Positions 36,843-45,879 of a stretch of DNA of 64,000 nucleotides are shown piece after piece; position 1 is the first letter of the stretch, and the number at the start of each line of letters is the position of its first letter. Below the pieces are notes generated by a model. It did no database searches, had not been told where the DNA came from, and was given only the letters and a program-made list of their open reading frames with translations. The stretch comes from Romboutsia lituseburensis DSM 797. Its GTDB lineage: Bacteria; Bacillota; Clostridia; Peptostreptococcales; Peptostreptococcaceae. Position numbers and translations under genes: made by a program. The stretch covers positions 434,001-498,000 of the forward strand of contig NZ_FNGW01000002.1 in NCBI RefSeq assembly GCF_900103615.1, written 5' to 3'.

Positions 36843-37598
36843 ATGGAAAGAAAAATTTTAGCTACTGTTGGCGAAAAAGAAATAACTAACTACGATCTTG
36901 AAAGTGCATTACAAAGCTTAGATCCATATCAAGCTATGCATTTTAACACTGAAGAAGGAAAAAAACAACTATTAGAAGATTTAGTAAATCAAGAATTATT
37001 CTATATAGAGGCTAGAGAAAATAACTTACATAACAACGATGATTTCAAAAGTGAAATGAAAAAAGTTGAAGAAAATATGTTAAAGCAATATGCTATAAAC
37101 AAAGTTTTATCTAACATAACATTAACTGAAGAAGAAAAAACAGCTTTCTTCGAAGCTAATAAAAGCAAATTTAATAAATCAGAAACTGCTTCTGCTAAAC
37201 ATATATTAGTAGAAACTGAAGATAAAGCTAATGAATTACTTAATAAAATAAACGCTGGTGAAGTTTCTTTCGAAGATGCAGCAGCTGAACATTCTACTTG
37301 CCCATCTAAAGACGCTGGCGGAAACTTAGGTTCATTCCCTAGAGGACAAATGGTACCTGAGTTTGAAGAAGAAGTATTTAATATGCAAAAAGGTGAAGTA
37401 AGAGGACCTGTTCAAACTCAATTCGGATATCACTTAATAAAATTAGAAGATATCCAACCAGGTGGAGAATCTAAATATGAAGAAGTTCAAAATGAAATAG
37501 AAAGAACTTTAATGTACCAAAAACAAAGTGAAATTTATTCAAATAAATTAAACGACTTAAAATCTAAGTATGGAACTAATGTTAAATACAATGACTAA
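36843..37598 (+). CDS. Parvulin-type peptidylprolyl isomerase
   Basis: 251 residues. SurA_N-like helical arm (about 1-110, starting ATVGEKEITNYDLE) and a parvulin domain (about 115-205: ASAKHILVET, GGNLGSFPRGQMVPEFEEEVFNM, FGYHLIKLEDI), then a helical tail. No signal peptide or lipobox, so unlike PrsA it is cytoplasmic. It would catalyse prolyl cis/trans isomerisation and act as a chaperone. Start after TAAAGGAGTTAAATATT. Codon use looks like that of a well-expressed gene (many GAA and AAA, few rare codons). Confidence 0.9.
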   Translation: MERKILATVGEKEITNYDLESALQSLDPYQAMHFNTEEGKKQLLEDLVNQELFYIEARENNLHNNDDFKSEMKKVEENMLKQYAINKVLSNITLTEEEKTAFFEANKSKFNKSETASAKHILVETEDKANELLNKINAGEVSFEDAAAEHSTCPSKDAGGNLGSFPRGQMVPEFEEEVFNMQKGEVRGPVQTQFGYHLIKLEDIQPGGESKYEEVQNEIERTLMYQKQSEIYSNKLNDLKSKYGTNVKYND

Positions 37599-37603
37599 TA
37601 TAT

Positions 37604-37631
37604 AAAAGCCTAGCATTCGCTAGGCTTTTAA
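37604..37631. terminator. Convergent terminator
   Basis: AAAAGCCTAGC, loop ATTC, GCTAGGCTTTT (37604-37614, 37619-37629). Overlaps the stop of the CBS gene. Confidence 0.92.
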
Positions 37632-38024
37632 TTTATTGTAGCAATATTCAATTATATCTCTTCTTTTAATTATTCCTATAAACGTTTTCTGGTCATCAAT
37701 AACCGGAACAAAATTTTGATTCATTGACTTTGAAATTAAGTCTTCTATATTTGCATTAACTGATACTGGAGCATTATCCATTCGTCTTTTTATATTCATT
37801 ATAGGAACTTCTTCTACGGCTCTTAAATCTAATGAAAAATCATTCTTTAATGTCCACAATAAATCTCCTTCTGTTATCGTTCCCACATATTTTCCTTCGT
37901 TATCAATTATAGGAATAGCTGAATATCTGTGATATTCCATCTTTTCTAAAGCTTGCCTCATAGTGTAGTCTTCATATATATATGCAACCTCACTCTTAGG
38001 TGTCAGAAAAAATAATATGTTCAC
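37620..38024 (-). CDS. CBS-domain protein
   Basis: 134 residues containing a pair of CBS motifs (a Bateman module) and nothing else: first about 10-62 (RQALEKMEYHRYSAIPIIDNEGKYVGTITEGDLL), second about 75-128 (APVSVNANIEDLI through FVPVIDDQKTFIGIIKRRDII). Such modules bind adenosine nucleotides. Start is a GTG at 38024, nine bases after GGAGG. No partner enzyme lies beside it, so it may act in trans as an energy sensor; this is inference. Confidence 0.88.
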   Translation of the reverse strand: MNILFFLTPKSEVAYIYEDYTMRQALEKMEYHRYSAIPIIDNEGKYVGTITEGDLLWTLKNDFSLDLRAVEEVPIMNIKRRMDNAPVSVNANIEDLISKSMNQNFVPVIDDQKTFIGIIKRRDIIEYCYNKLKA

Positions 38025-38229
38025 TTTACTACACCTCCAAATACTCTTTTGTTTAAAAAATATAATTTTAAATATATTTTTTTATTTTTATCTCCTTTAT
38101 AATTTTAACATAATTAGCTATTATTTTAAATTCAAATATCCGTTTATCTCATATTTTTTTATTTCAAAATATATTTTATGGGTATAAAGATAGTAATACA
38201 TTTTTAACTTTATCTACGGAGGTATTACT

Positions 38230-38997
38230 ATGAATTTTAATTATAAGTTAGAATTAGAAAATATATTAAACAGTGTGTACGAATATAAATTATTTGAAAT
38301 TATATCTAAAAATAAAGATTTGAATAGCAATATAGATAGTATTTCTGATTATAAAGAAATAATTCAAAATACTAAAATATACTTTGGAAGTGAACTTTAC
38401 GATTTTATATTAAACCTAATTCCTAAAGATAAGGATGGATATTTCTTTAGATGTGAAATTGCAAAGAGCCATAACTATTCATTCCCAAGAGTTTATGATT
38501 ATTTAGGTAATCCGTTAAAAAATTTAAACAGTAATAAATTTGCTATACAACTTTGGGAATCACATATGAACAATTTTTTATTAGAAGATCTTGAAATAAA
38601 ATTTAATCAAAATGATTTTTCTTCATTTGTTGAAAGTCATCTAGAAATACTTAAGCCTAAATTCAAGAAAAATTTAAATGAATATAATGAAAATTCTAAG
38701 ATTGTAATACAATTTAATAGCCTTGATAACTTAGCTTTAACTGTGAAAAATATGATATTAAATGGTTCTTTAGATTTTTCTTATGCTCAAGACTTAGTTG
38801 ATTTAGATAAGTTAAGAGATGAAATGAGTAAGTTTAGCGCTACTTTCCATATATATAATGAATTTGATAAATTAGAGGATGATCTTGAGTATTGCATAAA
38901 TAAATTCTTTAAATATAATTCAAATGAGTTACTTAACTTTTTAATAAAAGAAAAAGGATTTAAGATTAAAGAAGGCATTGGACTAATCAAAGGGTAA
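38230..38997 (+). CDS. Hypothetical protein, 255 residues
   Basis: Not recognised. Soluble, mostly helical and acidic, very rich in Asn, Lys, Asp and Leu. It has no signal or membrane segment and no known motif; a central region reads FFRCEIAKSHNYSFPRVYDYLG, and a mixed region before the C-terminus contains repeated Leu-Glu-Asp stretches. Good ribosome binding site (ACGGAGGTATTACT) and a hairpin at the stop. May be a lineage-specific gene. Confidence 0.7.
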   Translation: MNFNYKLELENILNSVYEYKLFEIISKNKDLNSNIDSISDYKEIIQNTKIYFGSELYDFILNLIPKDKDGYFFRCEIAKSHNYSFPRVYDYLGNPLKNLNSNKFAIQLWESHMNNFLLEDLEIKFNQNDFSSFVESHLEILKPKFKKNLNEYNENSKIVIQFNSLDNLALTVKNMILNGSLDFSYAQDLVDLDKLRDEMSKFSATFHIYNEFDKLEDDLEYCINKFFKYNSNELLNFLIKEKGFKIKEGIGLIKG

Positions 38998-39015
38998 GAA
39001 TTTAATTCTTACCCT
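38991..39015 (+). terminator. Terminator overlapping the stop of the 38230 gene
   Basis: AGGGTAAGAATT with AATTCTTACCCT (38991-39002, 39004-39015). The T-run is weak. Confidence 0.6.
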
Positions 39016-39053
39016 TATATATTTCTTAATATAATTAATTTATGTAATTGTAT

Positions 39054-39078
39054 TAAAAAAGCCGCTTAAAAAGCGGCT
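39054..39078 (-). terminator. Terminator of the cold-shock gene
   Basis: Minus strand AGCCGCTT, TTT, AAGCGGCT (39078-39060) followed by T6. Strong GC stem. Confidence 0.93.
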
Positions 39079-39123
39079 GTGTTTCACATATTACTAGAAT
39101 TACTAATATATATGAACTTTAGA

Positions 39124-39324
39124 TTATAATTTAGCTACATTAGCAGCTTGAGGACCTTTAGCTCCTTCAACTACTTCAAATTGAACGCTTTGTCCTTCTT
39201 CTAAAGACTTGTATCCTTCACCAGTTATTGCTGAGAAATGTACGAAAACATCTCCTTCACCTTCTACAGATATAAATCCAAATCCTTTTTCGTTGTTAAA
39301 CCACTTAACTACACCAGTTTTCAT
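39124..39324 (-). CDS. csp: Cold-shock protein, CspA/CspB family
   Basis: 66-residue single OB-fold protein binding single-stranded RNA and DNA. RNP1 is KGFGFISV (about 13-20), RNP2 is VFVHFS (about 26-31); [18 protein letters not shown] is the normal start. Strong AGGAGGATT ribosome binding site. The region upstream (39325-39480) is long enough for a structured cold-responsive leader, as in other csp genes, but I did not resolve a structure. Confidence 0.96.
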   Translation of the reverse strand: MKTGVVKWFNNEKGFGFISVEGEGDVFVHFSAITGEGYKSLEEGQSVQFEVVEGAKGPQAANVAKL

Positions 39325-39495
39325 TAATAAATCCTCCTAAAAAAAACACAAAATTATTTAATTACAATTAATGTAATCTTATTACTATTTTATCATATAT
39401 AGATATATTTGTCAATTATTATTAGTTTTATACACACATATATGATATTTTTTCTAAAAATATACATGCTATAGTTAAGTTTATTTTAATTTTTG

Positions 39496-40644
39496 TTAAT
39501 AATGTACTTGTATTATATGAAATCTTATTTCTTTATCACTCCAACCTAAATCCCATGGTACCAATAATCTATCTGTGTTGTGACAAGTTACTAACGGATA
39601 ACCTTTTGAGTCTATACCAGTTACAGTAGATACATGAGTTATTCGTCCGCCTTTTTCATAGGCTACAAAGTCACCTGGCTTTAAGTTATACGCACTTTTA
39701 TATACGTCTTGATAAGATCCTTTAGATATTAAGCTACCTCTTCCACTATATAATATGTAGTTCTTAAATGCTTGAGCATTTACCCAAGCTTTAGTCCCTG
39801 CATTATCCGAATAGTTCCAAGTATCATTTTTCTTGAATCTTCCACTTTCAAACATTATTTGAGATGCAAAATTAGCGCAATCTCCTCCTTCAGGATTATA
39901 ATCTCTATAATTAGAATTAAATTTTAAACCATATTCTTCGTCAGCCGCTGCTCCACAGTATTTATGGGCATATTCAATACCTTTTAATTGCTCTTGACTT
40001 AAGTCTAATTTTTTAGGATCTTGACTTAAAATATAATTTCTTATATCTTCCGATTTTATATTTTCAAGATTTAATGAATCTGCAAAAGGATCGGTATACC
40101 ATTCTTTAGTAATAATACATTGATTATCTTTTATCTTAACATTTAAGTAATGATATGTTCCTATCCTAAACATATTTATTATATCTTTTTGATTCTCATA
40201 TGAATATTTATATTCAGTAGATACTGTACATATAATTCCATACAAATCATCTTCTTTTTCTTTTACTTTTTTTACTTTAACTTTCGTTTTAATGTCATTA
40301 AACTTGACTCCTTGTTTGCTTGACCAATTTTCAAGATATTTCATTTTTTTAGCTTCATGTTCATATGCCCACAAACCAAATTTTTTATTTGTTTCATAAA
40401 GGTTTTTGAGTATATTTTCATCTTTTTCCAGTAAAGCTTTGTTTCTATAATCAAATAGATTTTCAAGAAGTAACTTATACTGATTATTTACTTCTTCATC
40501 ATTTATATTACTTGTTTGTATTAGTTTCTCAGGTATATTATATTTATTTTGATTAATATATACATACAAGCCTATTGATAAAGTTAAACTAAGTGAAATA
40601 ATCAAACATCTGATGTACTTATTTCTTATTATGATTTTTTTCAA
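39496..40644 (-). CDS. Amidase_6-domain exported protein
   Basis: 382 residues from the TTG at 40644, which has GGAGGTGTAACT in front; the ATG nine codons earlier lies upstream of that ribosome binding site. N-terminal membrane segment (about 8-26), a region of about 190 residues with a mixed alpha/beta, NTF2-like look, and a C-terminal amidase_6 domain (about 215-382). That domain shows the catalytic Cys in GGDCANFASQIMFESG and the His in GRITHVSTVTGID. These domains are NlpC/P60-like and common in spore formers; the target is presumably peptidoglycan, which is inference. Confidence 0.88.
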   Translation of the reverse strand: MKKIIIRNKYIRCLIISLSLTLSIGLYVYINQNKYNIPEKLIQTSNINDEEVNNQYKLLLENLFDYRNKALLEKDENILKNLYETNKKFGLWAYEHEAKKMKYLENWSSKQGVKFNDIKTKVKVKKVKEKEDDLYGIICTVSTEYKYSYENQKDIINMFRIGTYHYLNVKIKDNQCIITKEWYTDPFADSLNLENIKSEDIRNYILSQDPKKLDLSQEQLKGIEYAHKYCGAAADEEYGLKFNSNYRDYNPEGGDCANFASQIMFESGRFKKNDTWNYSDNAGTKAWVNAQAFKNYILYSGRGSLISKGSYQDVYKSAYNLKPGDFVAYEKGGRITHVSTVTGIDSKGYPLVTCHNTDRLLVPWDLGWSDKEIRFHIIQVHY

Positions 40645-40874
40645 AGTTACACCTCCTAGCAAAGAGTACATCTGTCATTATTTTTAAATTATTTTTTATT
40701 ATTATGTCCAAATCATAAGTAAATAATTTTATTTATTTAATTTAAGTTAAAATTGTTATCATACATTTAAATTTTTATTTTATTTACTAGGTTTTTTAAA
40801 ATAATAGTAGTAATATAATTATGTAGTTTATTATCTTAGTGCTATTATTTTAAGTTTTTGGAGGTGTAATTATT

Positions 40875-41693
40875 TTGAAAAAAATAGCTGCAATTAATGA
40901 TTTATCTGGTATTGGAAGGTGTTCTTTAACAGTTGCACTTCCCATAATTTCAGCATTAAAGGTTCAATGTTGTCCCTTTCCTACCGCTATATTGTCTAGC
41001 CAGACAGGGTATCCAGAATATACATTTTTAGATTTTACTAATCATATGAATGATTATTATCATGTTTGGAAAAATCTAAATGCAAACTTTGATTGTATAT
41101 ATAGTGGATTTTTGGGTTCTAAAGAACAAGTGGATATTGTGTGTAAATTTATTTGTGAAAATAAAAATTCATTTGTTATTGTTGACCCAGTTATGGGTGA
41201 TGAAGGAAAACTTTATCCAGTTTTTGATGATGATATGTGCAAAAAAATTAAAAACTTAGTTAAACATGCAAATTTAGTAACCCCAAATTTAACAGAAGCA
41301 TGCCTTTTAACTAATTATGAATATAAGAAAGATACTTTTTCAGAATTAGAAATTCTAGATATAGCTAAAAAAATATGTACTTTAGGTCCTCAAAAAGTTA
41401 TTATAACAGGGATAATATCAGAGGATAATATTATTAACTTAGCATATGATAAAGATTTAAATAAACACTTTGTGACATCTATAAAATATAATAATAAATC
41501 TTATAGTGGAACTGGCGATATATTTACATCTATCGTTTCAGGTCTTTTAATGAGAGACTTTTCTCTAGAAGATGCTACTAAAGAAGCTACTAAATTTATC
41601 TCAGAAACTGTTAACTATACATCTCAATTTGATACAAATCGAAATGATGGAGTAATGTTTGAGAATTACTTACATATGCTAACAACACTTTAA
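40875..41693 (+). CDS. pdxY: Pyridoxamine kinase (PdxY/PdxK type)
   Basis: 272-residue ribokinase-fold kinase phosphorylating pyridoxal/pyridoxamine in vitamin B6 salvage. Starts at TTG 40875 after TTTGGAGGTG. NDLSGIGRCSLTVALPII at the N-terminus, CPFPTAILSSQTGYP (about 38), VDPVMGDEG (about 109) and the anion-hole motif GTGDIFTS (about 214) are present. PLP produced this way serves alr, ddlR and the aminotransferases in this window. Monocistronic. Confidence 0.9.
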   Translation: MKKIAAINDLSGIGRCSLTVALPIISALKVQCCPFPTAILSSQTGYPEYTFLDFTNHMNDYYHVWKNLNANFDCIYSGFLGSKEQVDIVCKFICENKNSFVIVDPVMGDEGKLYPVFDDDMCKKIKNLVKHANLVTPNLTEACLLTNYEYKKDTFSELEILDIAKKICTLGPQKVIITGIISEDNIINLAYDKDLNKHFVTSIKYNNKSYSGTGDIFTSIVSGLLMRDFSLEDATKEATKFISETVNYTSQFDTNRNDGVMFENYLHMLTTL

Positions 41694-41695
41694 TT

Positions 41696-41722
41696 AAAAA
41701 GGGATACCTAAAAAGGTATCCC
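41696..41722 (-). terminator. Hairpin with a T-run only on the minus strand
   Basis: GGGATACC, TAAAAA, GGTATCCC (41701-41708, 41715-41722). In the plus direction there is no T-run after it; in the minus direction TTTTTAATT follows. It may end antisense transcription before pdxY, or serve as a weak pdxY terminator. Confidence 0.5.
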
Positions 41723-41906
41723 AATTCCACGTTGTCAATTTCTTATATGTCAAATATCATACCTTATATACTATTAAATTTTTATACCTTTTGTTACTAA
41801 TTTAATATTTTTTATTATTACAAATTCTAATTACCTTTATTTATTCTATAATTAAAATTTTATTTATAGAATATAATATATAGATTTAATAAAAGGGGGA
41901 ATTTAC

Positions 41907-42227
41907 ATGGATATAAATCAAAGATCAAAAGAGTTTGCTCAATATGTAAAAGCTACTGATGAATTTAAAAATATGAATAAGTGTAAATTAGAATTAGAGA
42001 GAAATAGAAATCTAAAAAAACAACTAGATAGTTATATTAATAAAAAAAATAACATTTATTCAAATTATAGAATGGAAGATGCATCAAAAAAAATAAGTCA
42101 ATTAAATCGTGATTACCATAGTTTTTTTAATCTTCCTATAGTTGCTAATTATATGCAAGCTACAAGAGATTTTAATAATATGATGGAAAAACTTTATAAA
42201 AGTATAGAAAAAGAACTCTTAAAGTAA
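41907..42227 (+). CDS. YlbF/YmcA-family protein
   Basis: 106-residue all-helical protein of the YlbF family (DUF964). The pattern SKEFAQYVKATDEFKNM at the start and LPIVANYMQATRDFNNMMEKLYKSI at the end is typical. In Bacillus, YlbF, YmcA and YaaT form the RicAFT complex influencing sporulation, biofilm formation and mRNA processing; a stand-alone YlbF in a clostridium has an unknown role. Strong GGGGGAATTTAC ribosome binding site. Confidence 0.85.
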   Translation: MDINQRSKEFAQYVKATDEFKNMNKCKLELERNRNLKKQLDSYINKKNNIYSNYRMEDASKKISQLNRDYHSFFNLPIVANYMQATRDFNNMMEKLYKSIEKELLK

Positions 42228-42245
42228 TCTATTAATTGACAAATA

Positions 42246-42278
42246 AAAAAGAATGCCTAAATAGGCACTCTTTTTTAT
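42246..42278. terminator. Convergent terminator
   Basis: Stem around TGCCTA, AA, TAGGCA with flanking AAAAAAGA/TCTTTTTT and one A-C mismatch. Confidence 0.88.
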
Positions 42279-42293
42279 TTACATATTATATTT

Positions 42294-43541
42294 TTAGTCA
42301 AAGTCTCTAGGTTGAATCATCATATTTTGCATCATATTTTGCATCATCATATAGTAATTCATCCACATATCATTCATATCTTGATATTGATTTACATATG
42401 CATTCATATAAGGCATATCTAAACTTGGATATTCTTGAGAAAATCCACCTATATATTGCATATTGCACATATCATACATAGGGCTTACATATGTTGCACA
42501 TCCATTATTCATACATATATCTTCATCTTCTACATATATTATTTCTTCTTTTTCATAGCATGGATTGCAATAATTGTTGTGTTTAACTTTACATCCGCAT
42601 TCTTTTTTCTTCGGAGCTTGGCATTCACATTTTTCTATTTTACATCCGCATTCTTTTTTCTTTGGAGCTTGGCATTCACATTTTTCTATTTTACATCCAC
42701 ATTCTTTTTTCTTTGGAGCTTGGCATTCACATTTTTCTATTTTGCATCCGCATTCTTTTTTCTTTGGAGCTTGGCATCCACATTTTTCTATTTTACATTC
42801 ACAGTCTATTTCCATTTCACATTTAGGTTTAGTTTCACATAAATCTAATTTATCACTACATTTTTTAATCATATCTTCACATTTTTTAGATTTATGCTCA
42901 TATTCTTTTATTTTTTCCCCTGCTGATTTATAACATTCTAATGCCTTTTCATCACATTTTAAAGCTTGATTATATAAACATTTAGCTTTATCGTTATGTT
43001 CTTGAGCTTTTTCATATAAACATTTAGCTTTTTCACAATTGCATTCAGCTTCTTTTTCTACCTTTTCAGCTTCTTTATATAAACATTTAGCTCGTTCACA
43101 AAGTTTTTCAGCCTTTTCCATTAATTCTTTTGCTTTACATTCAGCTGCTTTTGCTTCTTTTTCATCACAATTAGCATTTTGTATTAAATTTTGAGCTTTA
43201 GCACATAAAACTTTAGATGATTTTTCACATTCTTTAGCTTGTTCATATGCTTCTTGAGCTTTACATTCACATTCTAAAGCTCTTTCAAATAAATCTTCTG
43301 CTTGTTTAGCTAATTTAACACATTTATCTACGCAAGTTATTTCATAGTCCTCACAAGGACACTCTACATATTGTTTAATTGGTTTTTTACATGGTTTACA
43401 TGTATTACTTGGCTTGCATGGTTTACATGGTTTACATGTATTAGCTGGTTTGCATGTATTGACTGGTTCATTACATGTATTACATATGTTACATTCTTCA
43501 TAGTTTACTGTAGAACATTGTTGTTTTTTTCTTTTTCTCAT
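42294..43541 (-). CDS. Cysteine-rich repeat protein, CdeC-like spore surface protein
   Basis: 415 residues with 55 cysteines by direct count (13 percent). Layout: Lys/Gln start, a KPC-type segment (about 28-55: TCKPCKPCKPSNTCKPCKK), a long helical region (about 70-240) of Ala/Lys/Glu heptads with regularly spaced Cys (EKAKCLYEKAQEH, DKAKCLYNQALKC), four 17-residue repeats (about 246-313; ECGCKIEKCECQAPKKK) and a Met/Tyr/Asn-rich tail (about 330-415). The KPC segment and Cys density resemble CdeC, the exosporium morphogenetic protein of C. difficile, and a spore-surface role is likely; direct orthology is not proven. A possible sigma-K -10 (CATATAATTA) lies near 43600. Confidence 0.75.
   Translation of the reverse strand: MRKRKKQQCSTVNYEECNICNTCNEPVNTCKPANTCKPCKPCKPSNTCKPCKKPIKQYVECPCEDYEITCVDKCVKLAKQAEDLFERALECECKAQEAYEQAKECEKSSKVLCAKAQNLIQNANCDEKEAKAAECKAKELMEKAEKLCERAKCLYKEAEKVEKEAECNCEKAKCLYEKAQEHNDKAKCLYNQALKCDEKALECYKSAGEKIKEYEHKSKKCEDMIKKCSDKLDLCETKPKCEMEIDCECKIEKCGCQAPKKKECGCKIEKCECQAPKKKECGCKIEKCECQAPKKKECGCKIEKCECQAPKKKECGCKVKHNNYCNPCYEKEEIIYVEDEDICMNNGCATYVSPMYDMCNMQYIGGFSQEYPSLDMPYMNAYVNQYQDMNDMWMNYYMMMQNMMQNMMIQPRDFD
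42603..42806 (-). repeat. Four 51-bp tandem coding repeats
   Basis: Four in-frame copies, nearly identical at DNA level, encode the 17-residue unit with Cys at positions 2, 4, 9 and 11. Near identity at synonymous sites points to recent duplication, so copy number is likely to vary among strains. Confidence 0.9.
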
Positions 43542-43819
43542 AAAACGTCAAACCCCTTTGCTGTAAATTTACCCCCATAAGAAAAACTTATGTTGTCTAA
43601 TATAATTATATGATTGTCTTTCAATGTGGTTACTAATTCTTTATAGTTGAAGTATTTTGATATAAAGAATTACTATTTTATTTAGTATATTAAAATTTTT
43701 TTTTAATTTATGATAAAAATATATTTTACCTTTTTTATAATATTTTTTATGCTATTTGCACATCATATTTACAAGAATTGCAAATTAAAATGTAGCAATT
43801 TCTTGATAGGAGTGATTTT

Positions 43820-44122
43820 ATGACTTTTAATGAATTTAACAACACTAATGAAGAGGAACTTTATTACTTCGAAGATGATTGTTGCAACTTAGGAGACGAT
43901 TTAAAGACATTTACTCAATCTAACCCTTTATTAACAAAAGGTTTATTAGTGGGATCCACTTTAGCAGCTGCAACTATCATTAGCCCTAAAGTAAGAAAGG
44001 TTACGATCCCAACATGTAAATTTTTAGCAAAGCAACAATTAAAACTATTAGCAGGTATCGGTGTACTATCTATAGCAACTTATATAACTAGTAATTCTAG
44101 TGATTTACACGATACAAATTAA
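43820..44122 (+). CDS. Hypothetical small protein, 100 residues
   Basis: Not recognised. An acidic N-terminal third (NTNEEELYYFEDDCCNLGDDL) is followed by two weakly hydrophobic Gly/Ala-rich segments (about 42-56 and 74-90) separated by a basic stretch, so it is probably membrane associated. Start after GATAGGAGTGATTTT and its own terminator after the stop. Divergent from the cysteine-rich spore protein gene, so a spore role is possible but unsupported. Confidence 0.65.
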   Translation: MTFNEFNNTNEEELYYFEDDCCNLGDDLKTFTQSNPLLTKGLLVGSTLAAATIISPKVRKVTIPTCKFLAKQQLKLLAGIGVLSIATYITSNSSDLHDTN

Positions 44123-44136
44123 AAACTAAATAATAA

Positions 44137-44176
44137 AAAACAGCATTAGATATAAATTATATCTAATGCTGTTTTA
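44137..44176. terminator. Convergent terminator, 19-bp stem
   Basis: AAAACAGCATTAGATATAA with its complement (44137-44155, 44157-44175). Confidence 0.9.
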
Positions 44177-44728
44177 GTCTATTTGTATTAATTCATCGTT
44201 ATAATACAACTGAACCTTTTCTATCCAATCTCCATTATAATTATCTTGAATTATATTCTTAACTATAGTATTTATAGTGTACTCTTTTGTTGAATCATTT
44301 AAATAATCGTCTTTCCAAGATACCCTACTTTTTTGAGAATCTTTGTACTCTACTAAATTAATTTTAGCTGTATTTTTACCAAATACTTTTACATTCATAG
44401 GTAATCCATTAAAACATTCTTGAGAAATACTATTTATTATAATATTTAATTTTTCTTCTAAAGAGCTATTAACATCTACTTTTACATATTTAGTAGTAGT
44501 TGTATCCTTTGCCATAACACTTATAGGCATTTCAATCACAGTATTTTTTTTAATTGTTTCGCTACTTTTAATCCTATTTTCACTTATATTTAATGCTTTT
44601 TTATCACTATTAACTATTATTGAAGATGGCTTCTCATCTATTATATTAGAACTTTGTTTATAATTTGCGCACGACGTAGCTAATAAAGTAGTAGCAATTA
44701 AAAATAAAGTTATCGCTATTTTTTTCAT
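44174..44728 (-). CDS. GerMN-like lipoprotein
   Basis: 184 residues. Signal peptide with a lipobox (LLATSC, Cys 20), a low-complexity Ser/Asn/Lys linker (about 22-70), then a domain of about 110 residues resembling GerMN: SSLEEKLNIIINSISQ, NVKVFGKNTAKINL, WKDDYLNDSTKEYT and WIEKVQLYYND. GerM proteins contribute to the septal complex during engulfment and to germination. The match is from pattern reading and moderate. It follows the DUF4097 gene after 110 bases; a ribosome binding site AGAAGAGGTATAC is present. Confidence 0.7.
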   Translation of the reverse strand: MKKIAITLFLIATTLLATSCANYKQSSNIIDEKPSSIIVNSDKKALNISENRIKSSETIKKNTVIEMPISVMAKDTTTTKYVKVDVNSSLEEKLNIIINSISQECFNGLPMNVKVFGKNTAKINLVEYKDSQKSRVSWKDDYLNDSTKEYTINTIVKNIIQDNYNGDWIEKVQLYYNDELIQID

Positions 44729-44838
44729 AAGTATACCTCTTCTTTTTATTATTATTTAATATTATATCACAGTATACTATATATTTTTAGCTATTTCACG
44801 ATTTTTCTACTTTATTTTTAAAATTTTAATATTTTTTA

Positions 44839-45879
44839 TTATTTTATACTTATATAATTAGATTTAACTTGAATTTTATATTCTTTTTCATTGTTTTTTA
44901 AATTATCATTTAAATTAATATTTAATTCTCTTGAATTCTGTAATTTATCTATATTATTATTGTCAATTTTATGTCTTTCTATCAGCTCACTAAAGTCTAT
45001 ACTTTCTATTGATTTTAAATCTAAATTTACATTGTATTTATCTATAGGCAAGTCTAACTCTGTACTTGATTGTTTGGCATTAACAACTAAATTTTTAGCT
45101 ACAGGTGTATCTACTCTTATTGCAATATCTCCATATTCATTAGCTGATTGATTTATTTCCACATTTTGCGGTATATAATTTTCTATATCATCTATGAATA
45201 TATCTTGCTCATCTGAATATATATTTACTGAATTTGCTATAATATTTACATTCTTTATCCCTAATAGTTCTGATACAGACATCTGTATATAATTTTTAGA
45301 TCTAATATTTAAATCATTTAAATTCTTTATCTTCTTAGGTAATGATATATTTCCTGTAATTGTCTTAAAATTTAATGTACTCAATAAAATATCATCTTCT
45401 ACTATTAAAGCCCCATTTTCTGTTGTCACATTTACGTCCATTTCCTTAGGTACATATATAGTGATTGTATTTGTATTATATGAGTAAAGTTCTTCTATCA
45501 TTAAATCAGCAATATCATTTATATCCTTAAATTCACCATAATTTTTATCATTTTTTTTATTTTGAGTAATTAAAAGTTCATTTTCATTATTACTTACATC
45601 ATATGAGTCCTCTTTATTTGACCCTTTTTTAGTAATTATTATGCCTTCTTTGTCATGTTTTTTTATTATTACATTAGCTTCATTAGTACTTATATTTAAT
45701 TTGTTAACATCTATTTCTTTATTAAATACTACACTCTCTTTATTTAAATCTTGCTCTATCTGTGATGCCATATTTACAAAATAAGGAACAGATGCAATTC
45801 CAAAGCTGATAGATCCTATAATACCTACTACTATTAACACAATAGCAAATATAGTTATTTTCTTATTCATACCTTTCAT
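44839..45879 (-). CDS. DUF4097 (LiaG-like putative adhesin) protein
   Basis: 346-residue protein with one N-terminal membrane segment (about 9-30) and an extracellular beta-helix-like domain of repeated short strands (TITIYVPKEMDVNVTTENGALIVEDD, LNFKTITGNISLP), as in DUF4097/LiaG proteins. A start 12 bases later (MNKK) is possible; ATG 45879 follows GGAGGAAGGCG. It overlaps the end of the HAAS gene by 17 bases, so it is translationally coupled as the third gene of the padR operon. Role: probably sensing or responding to envelope state; inference from the operon type. Confidence 0.85.
   Translation of the reverse strand: MKGMNKKITIFAIVLIVVGIIGSISFGIASVPYFVNMASQIEQDLNKESVVFNKEIDVNKLNISTNEANVIIKKHDKEGIIITKKGSNKEDSYDVSNNENELLITQNKKNDKNYGEFKDINDIADLMIEELYSYNTNTITIYVPKEMDVNVTTENGALIVEDDILLSTLNFKTITGNISLPKKIKNLNDLNIRSKNYIQMSVSELLGIKNVNIIANSVNIYSDEQDIFIDDIENYIPQNVEINQSANEYGDIAIRVDTPVAKNLVVNAKQSSTELDLPIDKYNVNLDLKSIESIDFSELIERHKIDNNNIDKLQNSRELNINLNDNLKNNEKEYKIQVKSNYISIK

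Noticed and set aside
42603-42806. 51-bp tandem repeats resembling a CRISPR array at first sight
   Set aside because: No variable spacers; copies are contiguous, in frame and encode a 17-residue protein repeat.
42435-42933. Two plus-strand open frames with repeated Phe-rich residues opposite the cysteine-rich protein
   Set aside because: They are antisense shadows of the repeated coding region; no ribosome binding site, and the repeat periodicity follows the minus-strand frame.
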